Part shown: in pieces, positions 51,778-61,412 of the stretch | Layout: each line of letters begins with the position of its first letter | How positions within the stretch are numbered: position 1 is the stretch's first letter | The notes under the pieces: model-generated | Databases searched by the model: none | Seen by the model: only the letters and a program-made list of their open reading frames with translations | Told to the model about the DNA's origin: nothing | Source: Ignavibacteriales bacterium | Lineage (GTDB): Bacteria; Bacteroidota; Ignavibacteria; Tepidaquicellales; Tepidaquicellaceae | Reading direction: 5' to 3' | Assembly: GCA_020635255.1 (NCBI GenBank) | Contig: JACKAC010000002.1 | Span: forward strand, 372,001 to 436,000 | DNA length: 64,000 nucleotides | Made by a program: the position numbers and the translations under genes

Positions 51778-51910
51778 TATTCTGCTAAGAAAATGGAAGC
51801 GGAGGAACTCTCTATCCTAAAAAATAATAATATTTTTTTTAAATTACCAAATTATTTGAGGGTGTGATAGAACTGATTAAACAAGGAGTTAGCTCAAATT
51901 GAAAATTGAA

Positions 51911-53329
51911 CTAGTACTGTTTTTCGGGTTTGTCCTCTCGAAAATCAAATCCGTTAAGAATGAGATTTTCACCGGGAATTTTTATTTCAGGAATATACTG
52001 ACCCTCAGGATCTGATTCGAGGACAATTTTTACGACCTGCTCGTCGTCATCAAAGTCAATTTTCATGTTTTTTCCTTCGGCGCGATTTACTCCGTTTGCT
52101 TTTTTTTCTTCGAACAGGTAGTAAATACTCTGAGCACTCCCGGTCACGTCCACGTTATGGATCTTTTCATCCTGAAAGTGCATTGTGATGTCGGTGCCTT
52201 TTACCTGGTTATAGCGATCGGGGAAACCTTCTTCGGCATTTTGGGATATAACGAATGACGACCGGGTGCCGGGAAGCTCTTCGAGTTTTCTGATGTAAAT
52301 GGTCTGTAACTTTTTCCCTGGAAGGTCTGCGTAGATCGAGTCGCCTGTCATCTGGGAATCATTTTGCCAAACGATAGGAAGAATAGATAGTGAGACAGTT
52401 TCAGAATCCGCGTAGTAGGTGCTGAGTCCGGATTTAGACAGGAAGTCGCCGCGGATCGTTTCTACGCTATCAGTAGCAACATAATATTCAGGGTCATTGC
52501 GGAATGCCTCCATGCTTTTGCTGTAAATGAAGAGCGTGTCTTTATCTTCCTCCGCGTAAATGAGCCGCGCATGCCCGGTTACTTTCGTATGGTTTTCCTT
52601 TTCGTAATTTTCCAGGTAGTCTCCAAAAACTATAGTGTTATTATTCTCGCTGACAATCTTAACATTTCCCGTTGCATAAGATTTCTTTTCATGGGAGAAA
52701 TTTGTAAGGGTATCCGCAGTAATGATTGTCGAATCACTTACGAGCTTTGCATTTTGGTAAGCCTGTGTTTTTCCCTGCCGTTTGAAAAAGTCAACCTTTT
52801 CCGCTGTTACTATGGCCGAGTCAGTTGTAACAGTTACATTGCCGTCAGCATAAGAATCCTCGGTATTCCTAAAATAAGTAAGTTTATCGGACGTGATGTC
52901 ATATTCGGGATTTACAACGTGTACATTGCCGTTAAATATTGCTTTCGCTTCATTGAAATAATATACGCCGGAGCTTGCGGTAAGTGTGGCATTCTGGTCT
53001 TTGAGTGTAATGCCTCCATTGCCGGTGGCACGTTTTTCATTTCCGTAATACATACCGTGTGAGGTAAGCAACGTGAGGGTATCCTGTATGATGCGGACAT
53101 TGCCTCTGAGGTCAACCATGTTATCGTCAATATACTGCGTGGCTGAGTTGCAGTAAACGGTAATATTGCCCTGTTGAAGGATAACGTTACCGGTTGCTTC
53201 CCGTACGTTCTTGCCGTCCTTTACACTGCCCTGAAGCTGGTCTGCATTTTTGAGCTCGACTTTTTCCTGCGAAAAGGCCGATACAGCGATCAAAAGGAGA
53301 AAGACGATATTTAGGTGCAAAAGCTTCAT
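51911..53329 (-). CDS. OstA-like LPS transport protein
   Basis: This 472-residue periplasmic protein has a signal peptide (LLHLNIVFLLLIAVSAFSQ) and a long series of OstA/LptA-like beta repeats (GNVRIIQDTLTLLTSHGMYYG, GNVHVVNPEYDITSDKLTYF, GNVTVTTDSAIVTAEKVDFF). These would form the beta-jellyroll bridge carrying LPS across the periplasm. It is longer than E. coli LptA (about 185 residues), as in Bacteroidetes OstA-like proteins. It overlaps lptC by 4 nt (ATGA) and follows kdsD in the same operon. Confidence 0.88.
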   Translation of the reverse strand: MKLLHLNIVFLLLIAVSAFSQEKVELKNADQLQGSVKDGKNVREATGNVILQQGNITVYCNSATQYIDDNMVDLRGNVRIIQDTLTLLTSHGMYYGNEKRATGNGGITLKDQNATLTASSGVYYFNEAKAIFNGNVHVVNPEYDITSDKLTYFRNTEDSYADGNVTVTTDSAIVTAEKVDFFKRQGKTQAYQNAKLVSDSTIITADTLTNFSHEKKSYATGNVKIVSENNNTIVFGDYLENYEKENHTKVTGHARLIYAEEDKDTLFIYSKSMEAFRNDPEYYVATDSVETIRGDFLSKSGLSTYYADSETVSLSILPIVWQNDSQMTGDSIYADLPGKKLQTIYIRKLEELPGTRSSFVISQNAEEGFPDRYNQVKGTDITMHFQDEKIHNVDVTGSAQSIYYLFEEKKANGVNRAEGKNMKIDFDDDEQVVKIVLESDPEGQYIPEIKIPGENLILNGFDFREDKPEKQY

Positions 53330-53868
53330 TTATCAAAAGTCCCTGTTACCTTATAGATCCTGTAGTTTTGCAGATTCTGATCGGATTCGAAGCCGATACC
53401 CTGAATATCTTCGGTTGGAGTCTTTATACTTACGAATTTATCCGAGTACACTCTTTGCTCTTTGTTGTTCCAAAACAGCTTTTCCGTTTTAAGGATGCTC
53501 CCTTCTTTATTGATGACTACCACGCTGTCGAGTATCTCGATGTCTTTCGTAGAGTCCAGCACCAGTCCATGTTTCCCGGTTAGCGTAGATACGATCTGTC
53601 CATTTTTATAGAAATCGACTTTTGCTCCACTGTCGATCTTTATGTACCCCTTACCTTCATAGTGTCCCATATATCCGGCATCAAGTATGGCGACGACATT
53701 GCCTGAATCGGAGAAGGATACGGTAGAGTTCCAGCTTTCCTGGTCGGGAATATCGAGCGGGTTAATATCAGTCTTAGGTGGTTCGAGCTTCTCATCACAG
53801 GAGGTTAAGAAAATGACAAGCAGGAAGAGTAGAAGGATTTTTTCGGGTTTGATATTCATCGAGATCAC
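53326..53868 (-). CDS. lptC: LPS export protein LptC
   Basis: This 180-residue periplasmic protein has a lipoprotein-type signal (LLLFLLVIFLTSC) and an LptC-like beta-jellyroll (LDAGYMGHYEGKGYIKI, VDFYKNGQIVSTLTGKHGLVLD, LFWNNKEQRVYSDKFVSI). It would connect the LptBFG permease to the OstA-like bridge. It starts with a GTG overlapping the kdsD stop (GTGA) and its stop overlaps the next gene's ATG, so the three genes are translationally coupled. An ATG three codons later is the alternative start. Confidence 0.88.
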   Translation of the reverse strand: MISMNIKPEKILLLFLLVIFLTSCDEKLEPPKTDINPLDIPDQESWNSTVSFSDSGNVVAILDAGYMGHYEGKGYIKIDSGAKVDFYKNGQIVSTLTGKHGLVLDSTKDIEILDSVVVINKEGSILKTEKLFWNNKEQRVYSDKFVSIKTPTEDIQGIGFESDQNLQNYRIYKVTGTFDK

Positions 53869-54857
53869 AATCCGGTCTCAATTAATTTGTGCATGTGAAC
53901 GATGCCTGCCAGTTTGCCGTCACTATCAGAGACAAGAAGTTGTGTGATTTTGTTATCTTCCATAAATTCCAGCGCTCTTTTGGCGAGCATATTAGATTTC
54001 ACTTTCTTCGGGTTCTTAGTCATAACATCCTTAGCTTTGGTATTTTCAAGGTTCATATTTTTCTCAAGATAACGTCGAATATCTCCGTCAGTAATAAATC
54101 CCTTAATGCTTTTTCCATTCACAACGGCGGTACAGCCGAGGCGTTTGGATGACATTTCGTAGATAACTTCTTTGAGCATAGCGTTTTCTTTGACGCGGGG
54201 TATATCTTCACCCTTTACCATTATATCCTCAACTTTGAGAAGAAGTTTCGCACCGAGGTTACCTCCCGGGTGCAGTGTCGCAAAATCATTTTCAGAAAAA
54301 CCCTTCTTTTGCAGGAGAGATATTGCAATTGCATCGCCTATCACAAGTGTAACCGTCGTCGAGGAAGTAGGAGCGAGATTATGCGGGCAGGCTTCCTTAT
54401 TTACCGAGGCATCTATTGTGTAATCAGAGAGGCGCGCTAATTCGGACCTCATATTACCTACAATCGAAACGATCTTTATCTTCTGGGATTTGAATATCGG
54501 CAGGAGTGTCTTTATGTCGTTTGTACTGCCGCTCTTTGAAATTATCAAAACGACATCATCTTCACGAATTGCTCCAAGGTCACCGTGAATGGTATCGGCT
54601 GTGTGCAGGAATATGGAGTATGTTCCGGTGGAATTGAAAGTAGCTACAATCTTTTGGGCTATAATCCCGGATTTTCCAATACCCATGACGACTACTTTGC
54701 CTTTGCACTTGTAAAGAAGGTCGATCGCAGAAGCAAAGTTATCCCTAAATCCAGGTTTTGCAAATCTTTTCTGCAGATCGTCGATCGCCTGCTTTTCGAT
54801 CGAGATCACTTTTTTTGCATCTCTGATTATTGTGTCTTTACTCTTTGAACCTGCCAC
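53865..54857 (-). CDS. kdsD: Arabinose 5-phosphate isomerase
   Basis: This 330-residue enzyme converts ribulose 5-phosphate to arabinose 5-phosphate, the first step towards KDO for lipopolysaccharide. The N-terminal SIS domain shows VVMGIGKSGIIAQKIVATFNSTGT, HGDLGAIREDDVVLIISKSGST and APTSSTTVTLVIGDA. It is followed by two CBS domains (KGFITDGDIRRYLEK and the C-terminal pair). It heads the operon with lptC and the OstA-like gene, joining KDO supply with LPS export. Confidence 0.95.
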   Translation of the reverse strand: MAGSKSKDTIIRDAKKVISIEKQAIDDLQKRFAKPGFRDNFASAIDLLYKCKGKVVVMGIGKSGIIAQKIVATFNSTGTYSIFLHTADTIHGDLGAIREDDVVLIISKSGSTNDIKTLLPIFKSQKIKIVSIVGNMRSELARLSDYTIDASVNKEACPHNLAPTSSTTVTLVIGDAIAISLLQKKGFSENDFATLHPGGNLGAKLLLKVEDIMVKGEDIPRVKENAMLKEVIYEMSSKRLGCTAVVNGKSIKGFITDGDIRRYLEKNMNLENTKAKDVMTKNPKKVKSNMLAKRALEFMEDNKITQLLVSDSDGKLAGIVHMHKLIETGL

Positions 54858-54955
54858 TTATTATTGGTAAATTGTTTATTCCGCTTCGGCGGAATTACTT
54901 ATATAATACTCAGAATAATGTTTTTTTAAAATTACTTTAATTTAGTGCAATTTAT

Positions 54956-56365
54956 ATGAAAAAAGGCGACGAAATAGAGATAATTATAGAAGATATGAAC
55001 GATGACGGTCGCGGAGTGGGTCGTACCGGGGAAGGAATGGTAATATTTGCGGATAAAGTCGTGCCGGGAGACAAAGCCCTGGTGCGGATACGAAAGAAGA
55101 GAAATAAATATGCCGAGGCAAGCTTCCTCGAACTGCTGGAGCCCTCAAAATACCGCATAGACCCGCGCTGTGAGTACTTCGGCACGTGCGGAGGGTGTAA
55201 GATACAAAACCTTGAGTATGACAGACAGCTTGCATTTAAAAAGGGTGTGGTAGAGAATGCGTTCAAAAGGATAGGCGGATTCGATGGATTGGAATTCCCG
55301 GAAGTGATGGGGAGCGATGACATTTTCTTTTACAGGAACAAGATGGAATTTTCATTTTCAGATGATAAGTGGGTGGTTAATCCGGATGATGCCGGTGAAG
55401 AGAAAGAGAGATTTGCGCTTGGGCTTCACGTCCCGCGCTTTCATTCAAAAATAATCGATATCCACGAATGTTTTTTGCAATCGGAAGTTTCAAACAGGAT
55501 ACTGAATTTCACGAGGGATTTTTTTAAAGAGAGAGCCATGTCGGTTTACTCTACACAAACGCATGAAGGGTTTCTCAGGTTTTTAATAATACGTGAAGGC
55601 AAGAATACGAACGAACTCATGGTGAACCTTGTGACATATGAGCATGATGAGGGACTGATGAATGAGTATGCAGAAAAGCTGAGGGAGACTGCACCGGAAG
55701 TAACAACGCTTGTGAACGGGCTGTCGAATAAACGCGCGCAGGTTGCATTCGCGGAGGATGAAAAAGTTATCTTCGGTTCCGGAATAATCCACGAGAAGCT
55801 GATTCGGCAGGACGGGAAAGAATTTTCTTTTAAGATATCCCCCAACTCTTTTTTTCAGACAAACACTATGCAGGCGCAAAAACTGTATGATGTCGCCCTG
55901 GAGTTCGGGGAGTTTACAAAGGAGGATAAGGTGCTGGACCTTTATTGCGGTGCCGGTTCGATAGGGATCTTTATTTCGGATAAGGTTGACAGTGTGCTGG
56001 GTGTCGAACTGATAGAAGATGCCATCTCCAATGCGAATGAAAATATGACATTGAACAGTATCACAAACGCAGAGTTCATTGTTTCGGATATAAAGGATTT
56101 TCTTCTGAGCAATGATGTAAAGGCATATAATAAGATAATACTGGACCCACCAAGGTCCGGGCTTCATCCCAAAATCTGCGAGATACTATCCGAAACGAAT
56201 CTCGATAGAATAGTATATGTTAGCTGTAATCCATCCACACAAGCCCGCGACCTGAAACTCATCTGCGGAATGGGGAAATACGGAATTGAGAAGATCCAGC
56301 CCGTGGATATGTTCCCTCATACATACCACGTGGAAAATGTGATAAGCCTGGTGAGAATCGGCTAA
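54956..56365 (+). CDS. rlmD: 23S rRNA (uracil-5)-methyltransferase
   Basis: This 469-residue TRAM-domain enzyme of the RumA/TrmA family methylates C5 of a uracil in RNA, most likely U1939-type 23S rRNA. It has the N-terminal TRAM domain, the iron-sulfur Cys set C72, C78 and C81 (CEYFGTCGGC) plus a fourth Cys in IHECFLQ, the SAM motif LDLYCGAGSIGIFI, and the catalytic SCNPSTQARD with DPPRSGLH before it. The family includes several specificities (RlmC, RlmD, TrmA), and RlmD is chosen because of the TRAM domain and Fe-S Cys set. It is divergent from the kdsD operon. Confidence 0.88.
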   Translation: MKKGDEIEIIIEDMNDDGRGVGRTGEGMVIFADKVVPGDKALVRIRKKRNKYAEASFLELLEPSKYRIDPRCEYFGTCGGCKIQNLEYDRQLAFKKGVVENAFKRIGGFDGLEFPEVMGSDDIFFYRNKMEFSFSDDKWVVNPDDAGEEKERFALGLHVPRFHSKIIDIHECFLQSEVSNRILNFTRDFFKERAMSVYSTQTHEGFLRFLIIREGKNTNELMVNLVTYEHDEGLMNEYAEKLRETAPEVTTLVNGLSNKRAQVAFAEDEKVIFGSGIIHEKLIRQDGKEFSFKISPNSFFQTNTMQAQKLYDVALEFGEFTKEDKVLDLYCGAGSIGIFISDKVDSVLGVELIEDAISNANENMTLNSITNAEFIVSDIKDFLLSNDVKAYNKIILDPPRSGLHPKICEILSETNLDRIVYVSCNPSTQARDLKLICGMGKYGIEKIQPVDMFPHTYHVENVISLVRIG

Positions 56366-56536
56366 ATCTATACATTTTAATTCCTATCTATTATAGATAT
56401 ATTACCTATCCAAACCACATTTGAGATATTTTTAAACATTTTTTTGTTATCAAAGTATAAACTACTATCAAACTATAAAATTTGCATGACGGATTAATAC
56501 GCTTTTTGATTAAACATTATAAAAACAGGAGTTGTC

Positions 56537-58135
56537 ATGCAAAATCCATCGAACGGTACCACAATTATGGCTAATACAAAAATATTATGGGTAGATGATG
56601 AAATAGACCTGCTTAAGTCGAATATTATGTTCCTTAAGCAAAAGGGCTATGACGTCAATGAAGCTACAAACGGCGAGGACGCGATACAGCTGATCCGGGA
56701 CAACGATTTCGATCTGGTCTTTATGGATGAGATGATGCCCGGTATGGGCGGACTGGAAACACTGGTTGAAGTCAAGGATATGAAACCTTCTCTCCCGGTG
56801 GTTATGGTTACGAAGAACGAGACTGAGAGCCTCATGGAAGATGCTATCGGCAATAAAATATCCGATTATCTTATTAAGCCTGTTAATCCTAACCAGCTTC
56901 TTCTTGTATGTAAGAAGGTACTCGAATCGAAAAGGATAAAGGGTGACCAGATATCGCGCGATTATATACAGGAGTTCAACAAGATATCATCGGCATTGTT
57001 TGACAATCCGAACTGGAAGGAATGGATAGACCTCTATACAAAAATGAGTAACTGGGAGATCGACGTCAGCGAGCACAGAGAGCTTGGTCTTATGCAGACA
57101 CTTTCGGATCAAAAGAGGGAATGCAATGTTGAGTTTTCAAAGTTTATCGAGAAGAACTATGTCGATTGGGTAAATGCCGAGAAGGATGACGATGTACCGA
57201 CACTTTCGCACCAGATAATGGACAAGTATGTGTTTCCCGAATTGGATAAACACAAATCGGTCTTTTTGTTTGTTGTAGATTGTATGAGGCTCGATCAGTG
57301 GCTGGTGATGGAACCTTTCCTGAATCCGTATTTCAAGATGTCGAAAGAGTATTATTATTCGATGCTACCGACGGCAACGCCTTACAGCAGGAATGCGATC
57401 TTTGCGGGGCTGTTCCCATCGGATATAGAAAAACATTACCCGGAGTTGTGGCAGGGAAAAGATGATGACGAGAACAGCAAGAACGTTCACGAGAAGGAGC
57501 TTCTCTCCCTGTTATTGCAGAGGAGGAGAATTAAGTTAAGAAACGACCTTCGTTATACCAAGATAATGGACTCGGATTTCAGCAGAGGAATAGAGAATAA
57601 GATAATATCATTTACCGAGAGCCATCTTAATGCGGTTGTTATAAACTTCCTTGACATGATTGTTCACTCTAGAAGCGACTACGCAATATTGAAAGAGATA
57701 GCGCCGGACGAATCTGCATTCAGGTCGCTGACAGCATCATGGTTCGAGCATTCGTCATTCTTCGGAATGCTGAGGAAGCTTGCAGGAAAGCCCGATGTAA
57801 AGATCATCATAACAACAGATCACGGGAGCATCCGTTGCCTGCACGGCGTGAAGGCGCTTGGCGACAGGGATTCATCCCCGAACCTACGTTATAAATATGG
57901 CAGGAACGTAAACGCTGACAGCAAGCACTGCATGCACATTGCAAACCCGGGAAGATATAAACTTCCGCTACGAAACGGAATGGTGAATTACATTATTGCT
58001 AAGGAAGATTACTATTTTGTTTACCCTACCGATTACCATAAATATTTGAACATGTATAACGATACATTCCAGCACGGAGGAATTTCTCTGGAAGAGGTGA
58101 TACTTCCCGTAATAACGCTCGAATCGAAGTCGTGA
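56537..58135 (+). CDS. porX: PorX-type response regulator with PglZ domain
   Basis: This 532-residue protein has a receiver domain (D20/D21 acidic pair, D64 in VFMDEMMP, K114 in LIKPVNP). A PglZ/alkaline-phosphatase-like domain follows (LFVVDCMRLDQW, SMLPTATPYSRNAIFAGLFPS, ITTDHGSIR) in place of a DNA-binding domain. This is the architecture of PorX, which with the kinase PorY controls expression of T9SS genes. AGGAG lies 5-8 bp upstream of the first ATG, favouring that start over the Met ten codons later. tsaE overlaps its stop (GTGA). Its presence ties to the many T9SS cargo genes in the window. Confidence 0.93.
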   Translation: MQNPSNGTTIMANTKILWVDDEIDLLKSNIMFLKQKGYDVNEATNGEDAIQLIRDNDFDLVFMDEMMPGMGGLETLVEVKDMKPSLPVVMVTKNETESLMEDAIGNKISDYLIKPVNPNQLLLVCKKVLESKRIKGDQISRDYIQEFNKISSALFDNPNWKEWIDLYTKMSNWEIDVSEHRELGLMQTLSDQKRECNVEFSKFIEKNYVDWVNAEKDDDVPTLSHQIMDKYVFPELDKHKSVFLFVVDCMRLDQWLVMEPFLNPYFKMSKEYYYSMLPTATPYSRNAIFAGLFPSDIEKHYPELWQGKDDDENSKNVHEKELLSLLLQRRRIKLRNDLRYTKIMDSDFSRGIENKIISFTESHLNAVVINFLDMIVHSRSDYAILKEIAPDESAFRSLTASWFEHSSFFGMLRKLAGKPDVKIIITTDHGSIRCLHGVKALGDRDSSPNLRYKYGRNVNADSKHCMHIANPGRYKLPLRNGMVNYIIAKEDYYFVYPTDYHKYLNMYNDTFQHGGISLEEVILPVITLESKS

Positions 58136-58569
58136 CAAAGATATTATCTGGAAGTGCGGAGGAGACAACAGCTCTCGGGAAGGAATTTGCGACACAATTA
58201 AAAGCAGGTGAGATAATCGGTTTGAAAGGTGAGCTTGGAAGCGGAAAGACTCAGTTCGTAAAAGGAATATGCAGTTATTATGGGATCGAAGATGATGTTA
58301 ACAGTCCTACGTTCATAATTGCGAATCAATACGAAGGGTCTGACCCGGTGACAGGCGGGAAACAATTAATTAATCATCTCGATCTTTACAGGCTTAATAA
58401 GGCAGTTGAGATAGATTCGCTGGGAATGGATAATTATTTCGATGGTAAAAGTATTACCTTAATAGAGTGGAGTGAGCTGATGGAAGATTATCTTGGCAGG
58501 GAATTACGGACAGTGAGATTCGAACACGGAGAGGATGAAGAGAAAAGGTTTATCACACTTCCCGAATAA
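58132..58569 (+). CDS. tsaE: tRNA threonylcarbamoyladenosine synthesis ATPase TsaE
   Basis: This 145-residue P-loop ATPase supports the t6A37 tRNA modification complex with TsaB and TsaD. It shows GELGSGKTQFVKGI (Walker A), SPTFIIANQYEG, HLDLYRLN and the LIEWSELM acidic segment. It starts at a GTG overlapping the porX stop by 4 nt. The partner tsaB starts 9 bp later. Confidence 0.95.
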   Translation: MTKILSGSAEETTALGKEFATQLKAGEIIGLKGELGSGKTQFVKGICSYYGIEDDVNSPTFIIANQYEGSDPVTGGKQLINHLDLYRLNKAVEIDSLGMDNYFDGKSITLIEWSELMEDYLGRELRTVRFEHGEDEEKRFITLPE

Positions 58570-58578
58570 AAGAGAGAA

Positions 58579-59241
58579 ATGAATATCCTATTACTCGATT
58601 GTTCTTCAAAAACTGCGGGCTATGGTTTTGCCCGTGACGGTGAACTAATCCTGGAAAGGACAATACCCGGAACCAGGAATGCAGATTCACTAATGTTTGA
58701 AATACGGAAAGACCTCGAAGCAAAATGTATCCCATTTAAAGATATCGATGTCGTGAGCCTTTCTAACGGACCGGGTTCATTCACGGGATTAAGAATAGGT
58801 TCAGCTATTGCTAAAGGCATATGTTTTTCAACAGGTGCTAAACTGGTCGAGATAGTAACACTTGATATTATCGCCGGCATGCATAAATCACCTAACGAAT
58901 ACGCTGCTGTTATTTATTCCGGAATGAGGACGGGGGAGTTTTATTACGCGGTTTATACAAACGAAGGTAAATTAATGAGAATTGGTGATTATGCTTCAGA
59001 TACACTTGATGTAATACTAAAACGAACGAAAGATATAGTCATAAATGAAAAGATTGATTTTAGTGAAAATTTTGAGGATGTTAGTAAAGAAATGAATGTT
59101 TTTGATGTTGGAAGTGACATGATACGGGAGCAGTTAGAATTAACTATGGAGAAAATAGAAAGGAGTGAATTTTCCGATATCAGTACATCGGAGCCTTTCT
59201 ATATGCAGGAATTTAAGCCTCTTGTAAAGGAGAAAAATTAA
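58579..59241 (+). CDS. tsaB: tRNA threonylcarbamoyladenosine synthesis protein TsaB
   Basis: This 220-residue protein is an ASKHA-fold partner of TsaD in t6A formation. It has the N-terminal LLLDCSSKTAGYGF strand and the characteristic LSNGPGSFTGLRIGSAIAKG motif with VEIVTLDIIA. It lies directly after tsaE. Its TAA overlaps the accD start (TAATG), so accD is translationally coupled. Confidence 0.95.
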   Translation: MNILLLDCSSKTAGYGFARDGELILERTIPGTRNADSLMFEIRKDLEAKCIPFKDIDVVSLSNGPGSFTGLRIGSAIAKGICFSTGAKLVEIVTLDIIAGMHKSPNEYAAVIYSGMRTGEFYYAVYTNEGKLMRIGDYASDTLDVILKRTKDIVINEKIDFSENFEDVSKEMNVFDVGSDMIREQLELTMEKIERSEFSDISTSEPFYMQEFKPLVKEKN

Positions 59242-60083
59242 TGGCGTGGTTTAAAAGATCTAAGGAGAATATATCCACCGATTCCCCTAAAAAGGATGTA
59301 CCGGGCGGTCAGTGGGTCAAATGCCCCGAATGTAACGAACTCATGCACAAAAAGCAGTGGGAAGCGAATTATTACGTCTGCCTAAAATGCGACCACCATT
59401 TCCGAATAGGCAGTGAAGAGTATTTTGGTTTTCTGCTCGATGATAAATCCTACAGAGAGATGGACAAGAAAATGATTTCGACTGACCCACTTGGCTTTAC
59501 GGATACTAAGAAGTATAAGGACAGGATCAAATCATCTATTGAATCAACCAACCTTTACGATGCAGTAAGGACCGGAACAGGAAAGATCAACGGAAGAGAC
59601 GTTGTAATAGGGTGTATGGATTTCAAGTTCATCGGTGGAAGTATGGGAAGCGTGGTAGGAGAAAAACTCAGCAGGGCGGTTGATAAAGCTATCAAAACAA
59701 GAAATCCTTTAATTATAGTTTCTGCAAGCAGTGGTGCTCGAATGATGGAGGGCGCGCTGTCATTAATGCAGATGGCAAAGATAAGTTCACGGCTCGCAAA
59801 GCTGGCTGAGGAAAAGATACCTTATATTTCGGTAATGGTTGATCCGACGACGGGTGGTGTTACTGCTTCGTATGCTATGCTTGGCGATGTTAATATTGCC
59901 GAGCCGGGAGCGCTGATAGGATTTGCCGGACCTCGCGTTATTAAACAGGCAACGGGTAAAGATCTTCCGAAGGGTTTTCAGAGGTCAGAATTTTTATTGA
60001 CGCACGGGTTTGTTGATCTGATAGTAGAGAGAAAAGATCTTAAGCAAAAACTCGATCAGATATTAAACCTTATATTAAATTGA
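59241..60083 (+). CDS. accD: Acetyl-CoA carboxylase carboxyltransferase subunit beta
   Basis: This 280-residue subunit transfers carboxyl from biotin to acetyl-CoA in malonyl-CoA synthesis. It has the N-terminal zinc ribbon (CPEC and CLKC), VIGCMDFKFIGGSMGSVVGEK, SSGARMMEGALSLMQMAK and the MVDPTTGGVTASYAMLGDV crotonase-like site. Length is normal. The alpha subunit gene is not in the window. panC starts 1 bp after its stop. Confidence 0.96.
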   Translation: MAWFKRSKENISTDSPKKDVPGGQWVKCPECNELMHKKQWEANYYVCLKCDHHFRIGSEEYFGFLLDDKSYREMDKKMISTDPLGFTDTKKYKDRIKSSIESTNLYDAVRTGTGKINGRDVVIGCMDFKFIGGSMGSVVGEKLSRAVDKAIKTRNPLIIVSASSGARMMEGALSLMQMAKISSRLAKLAEEKIPYISVMVDPTTGGVTASYAMLGDVNIAEPGALIGFAGPRVIKQATGKDLPKGFQRSEFLLTHGFVDLIVERKDLKQKLDQILNLILN

Positions 60084-60084
60084 T

Positions 60085-60948
60085 TTGAAGGTTATTAACG
60101 ACGTAAAATCCATGCAGGAGATCTCGGAGTTTCAGAGATGCAAAGGCAGGTCGATCGGTTTTGTTCCTACTATGGGATATCTGCATAAGGGTCACGTTTC
60201 ATTGATAGAGCGCGCAAGGCATGAGAATGATGTCGTTGTAGTGAGCATATATGTAAACCCAACACAGTTTTTGAAAGGGGAGGACCTCGATAAATATCCG
60301 CGTGACTTCGAGCGCGATTATGTGATGTGTGAAAAATCCGGAGCGGATTATGTGTTCTTTCCGGGCAATGAAGAAATGTATACAAAGAAACATCACACGA
60401 GCGTTGTTGTTACAACGATATCCGAGAAGCTTGAAGGGAAGTTCCGCCCCGGGCATTTTATTGGAGTAGCTACTGTTGTATTAAAGCTCTTTAACATCAC
60501 AAAACCACATAAAGCATATTTTGGACAGAAAGATGCCCAACAGGTGCTGGTAATAAAGAGAATGGCCGAAGATATGAATACCGGCGTAAATATAGTTGTT
60601 TGCGACACTATCAGGGAAGAGAGCGGTCTTGCAATGAGCTCAAGAAATTCTTATCTTGATTCCAGACAAAAAGCGGAAGCGGCAGAAATAAGTGATGCTT
60701 TGCGAGAGGCAAAAAACCTCATTCTCGGCGGAAAAGCAAGAAATTCGAAGGAAATTGTTGAGTATATTACACGATATTTGAGTACACAGGCTCCGCTTAG
60801 TTCGATTCAATACATTGCGGTTACGGATAATGATGAACTGGACGATATTGAGAGTTTTAGTGGTTATAAAGGAGAGATACTTATCTCGTTGGCAGTAAAA
60901 TTTGGCAATACCAGATTGATAGATAATATACTATTTACTAAAAATTAA
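60085..60948 (+). CDS. panC: Pantothenate synthetase
   Basis: This 287-residue enzyme condenses pantoate and beta-alanine with ATP to form pantothenate. It has GFVPTMGYLHKGHVSLI (HIGH-like HKGH), SIYVNPTQF, KLEGKFRPGHFIGVATVV, KAYFGQKDAQQ and LAMSSRNSYL (the KMSKS-like element). The start is a TTG next to the accD stop. The following panD supplies beta-alanine, so the two pantothenate genes act together. Confidence 0.96.
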   Translation: MKVINDVKSMQEISEFQRCKGRSIGFVPTMGYLHKGHVSLIERARHENDVVVVSIYVNPTQFLKGEDLDKYPRDFERDYVMCEKSGADYVFFPGNEEMYTKKHHTSVVVTTISEKLEGKFRPGHFIGVATVVLKLFNITKPHKAYFGQKDAQQVLVIKRMAEDMNTGVNIVVCDTIREESGLAMSSRNSYLDSRQKAEAAEISDALREAKNLILGGKARNSKEIVEYITRYLSTQAPLSSIQYIAVTDNDELDDIESFSGYKGEILISLAVKFGNTRLIDNILFTKN

Positions 60949-60965
60949 TTTAGAGGATATAACAA

Positions 60966-61340
60966 ATGAATAGGTTTATGTGTAAGTCTAAAGTACACAG
61001 AGCCACAATTACACAGGCAGAATTGCACTATGAGGGAAGCCTTACGCTTGATTCAGCTCTCATGGAAGAAGCAAATCTCCTGCCTTACGAAAAGATACAG
61101 GTAGTAAATATCAATAACGGAAATAGATTTGAAACTTATGTAATAGAAGGCGAGAGGAATTCCGGTGTGATCTGTCTTAATGGGGCGGCGGCAAGGCTCG
61201 GCATGGTTGGTGACAGGGTAATACTTATAGCATACGGAGTATTTTCAGATGAAGAACTTGAAAATTACAAGCCTAAGGTTGTGTTTGTGGATGAACATAA
61301 CAGGATCGTTAAGAAAGAACCTGAGGTCATCGAGGTATAG
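60966..61340 (+). CDS. panD: Aspartate 1-decarboxylase
   Basis: This 124-residue pyruvoyl enzyme converts aspartate to beta-alanine. The proenzyme cleaves itself in YEGSLTLD between Gly and Ser to make the pyruvoyl group. Other family marks are MCKSKVHRATIT at the N-terminus, INNGNRFETYVI and LNGAAARLGMVGDRVILIAYG. A ribosome-binding site (AGAGGAT) lies upstream of the ATG. It follows panC by 17 bp. Confidence 0.96.
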   Translation: MNRFMCKSKVHRATITQAELHYEGSLTLDSALMEEANLLPYEKIQVVNINNGNRFETYVIEGERNSGVICLNGAAARLGMVGDRVILIAYGVFSDEELENYKPKVVFVDEHNRIVKKEPEVIEV

Positions 61341-61383
61341 AATCAATAATACAGTTTTAATTTTTAATTACTATTAGTAAATT

Positions 61384-61408
61384 ATCCCGTACTCAACCGG
61401 GATTTTTT
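61384..61408 (+). terminator. Intrinsic terminator after panD
   Basis: ATCCCG (61384-61389) and CGGGAT (61398-61403) are followed by a T-run, 44 bp past the panD stop and 4 bp before the glmU-like ATG. It may reduce rather than block read-through into glmU. Confidence 0.75.
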
Positions 61409-61412
61409 ATAT

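Noticed and set aside
55583..56167. 194-codon minus-strand frame opposite rlmD
   Set aside because: The rlmD frame has all catalytic motifs; nothing supports the antisense frame.
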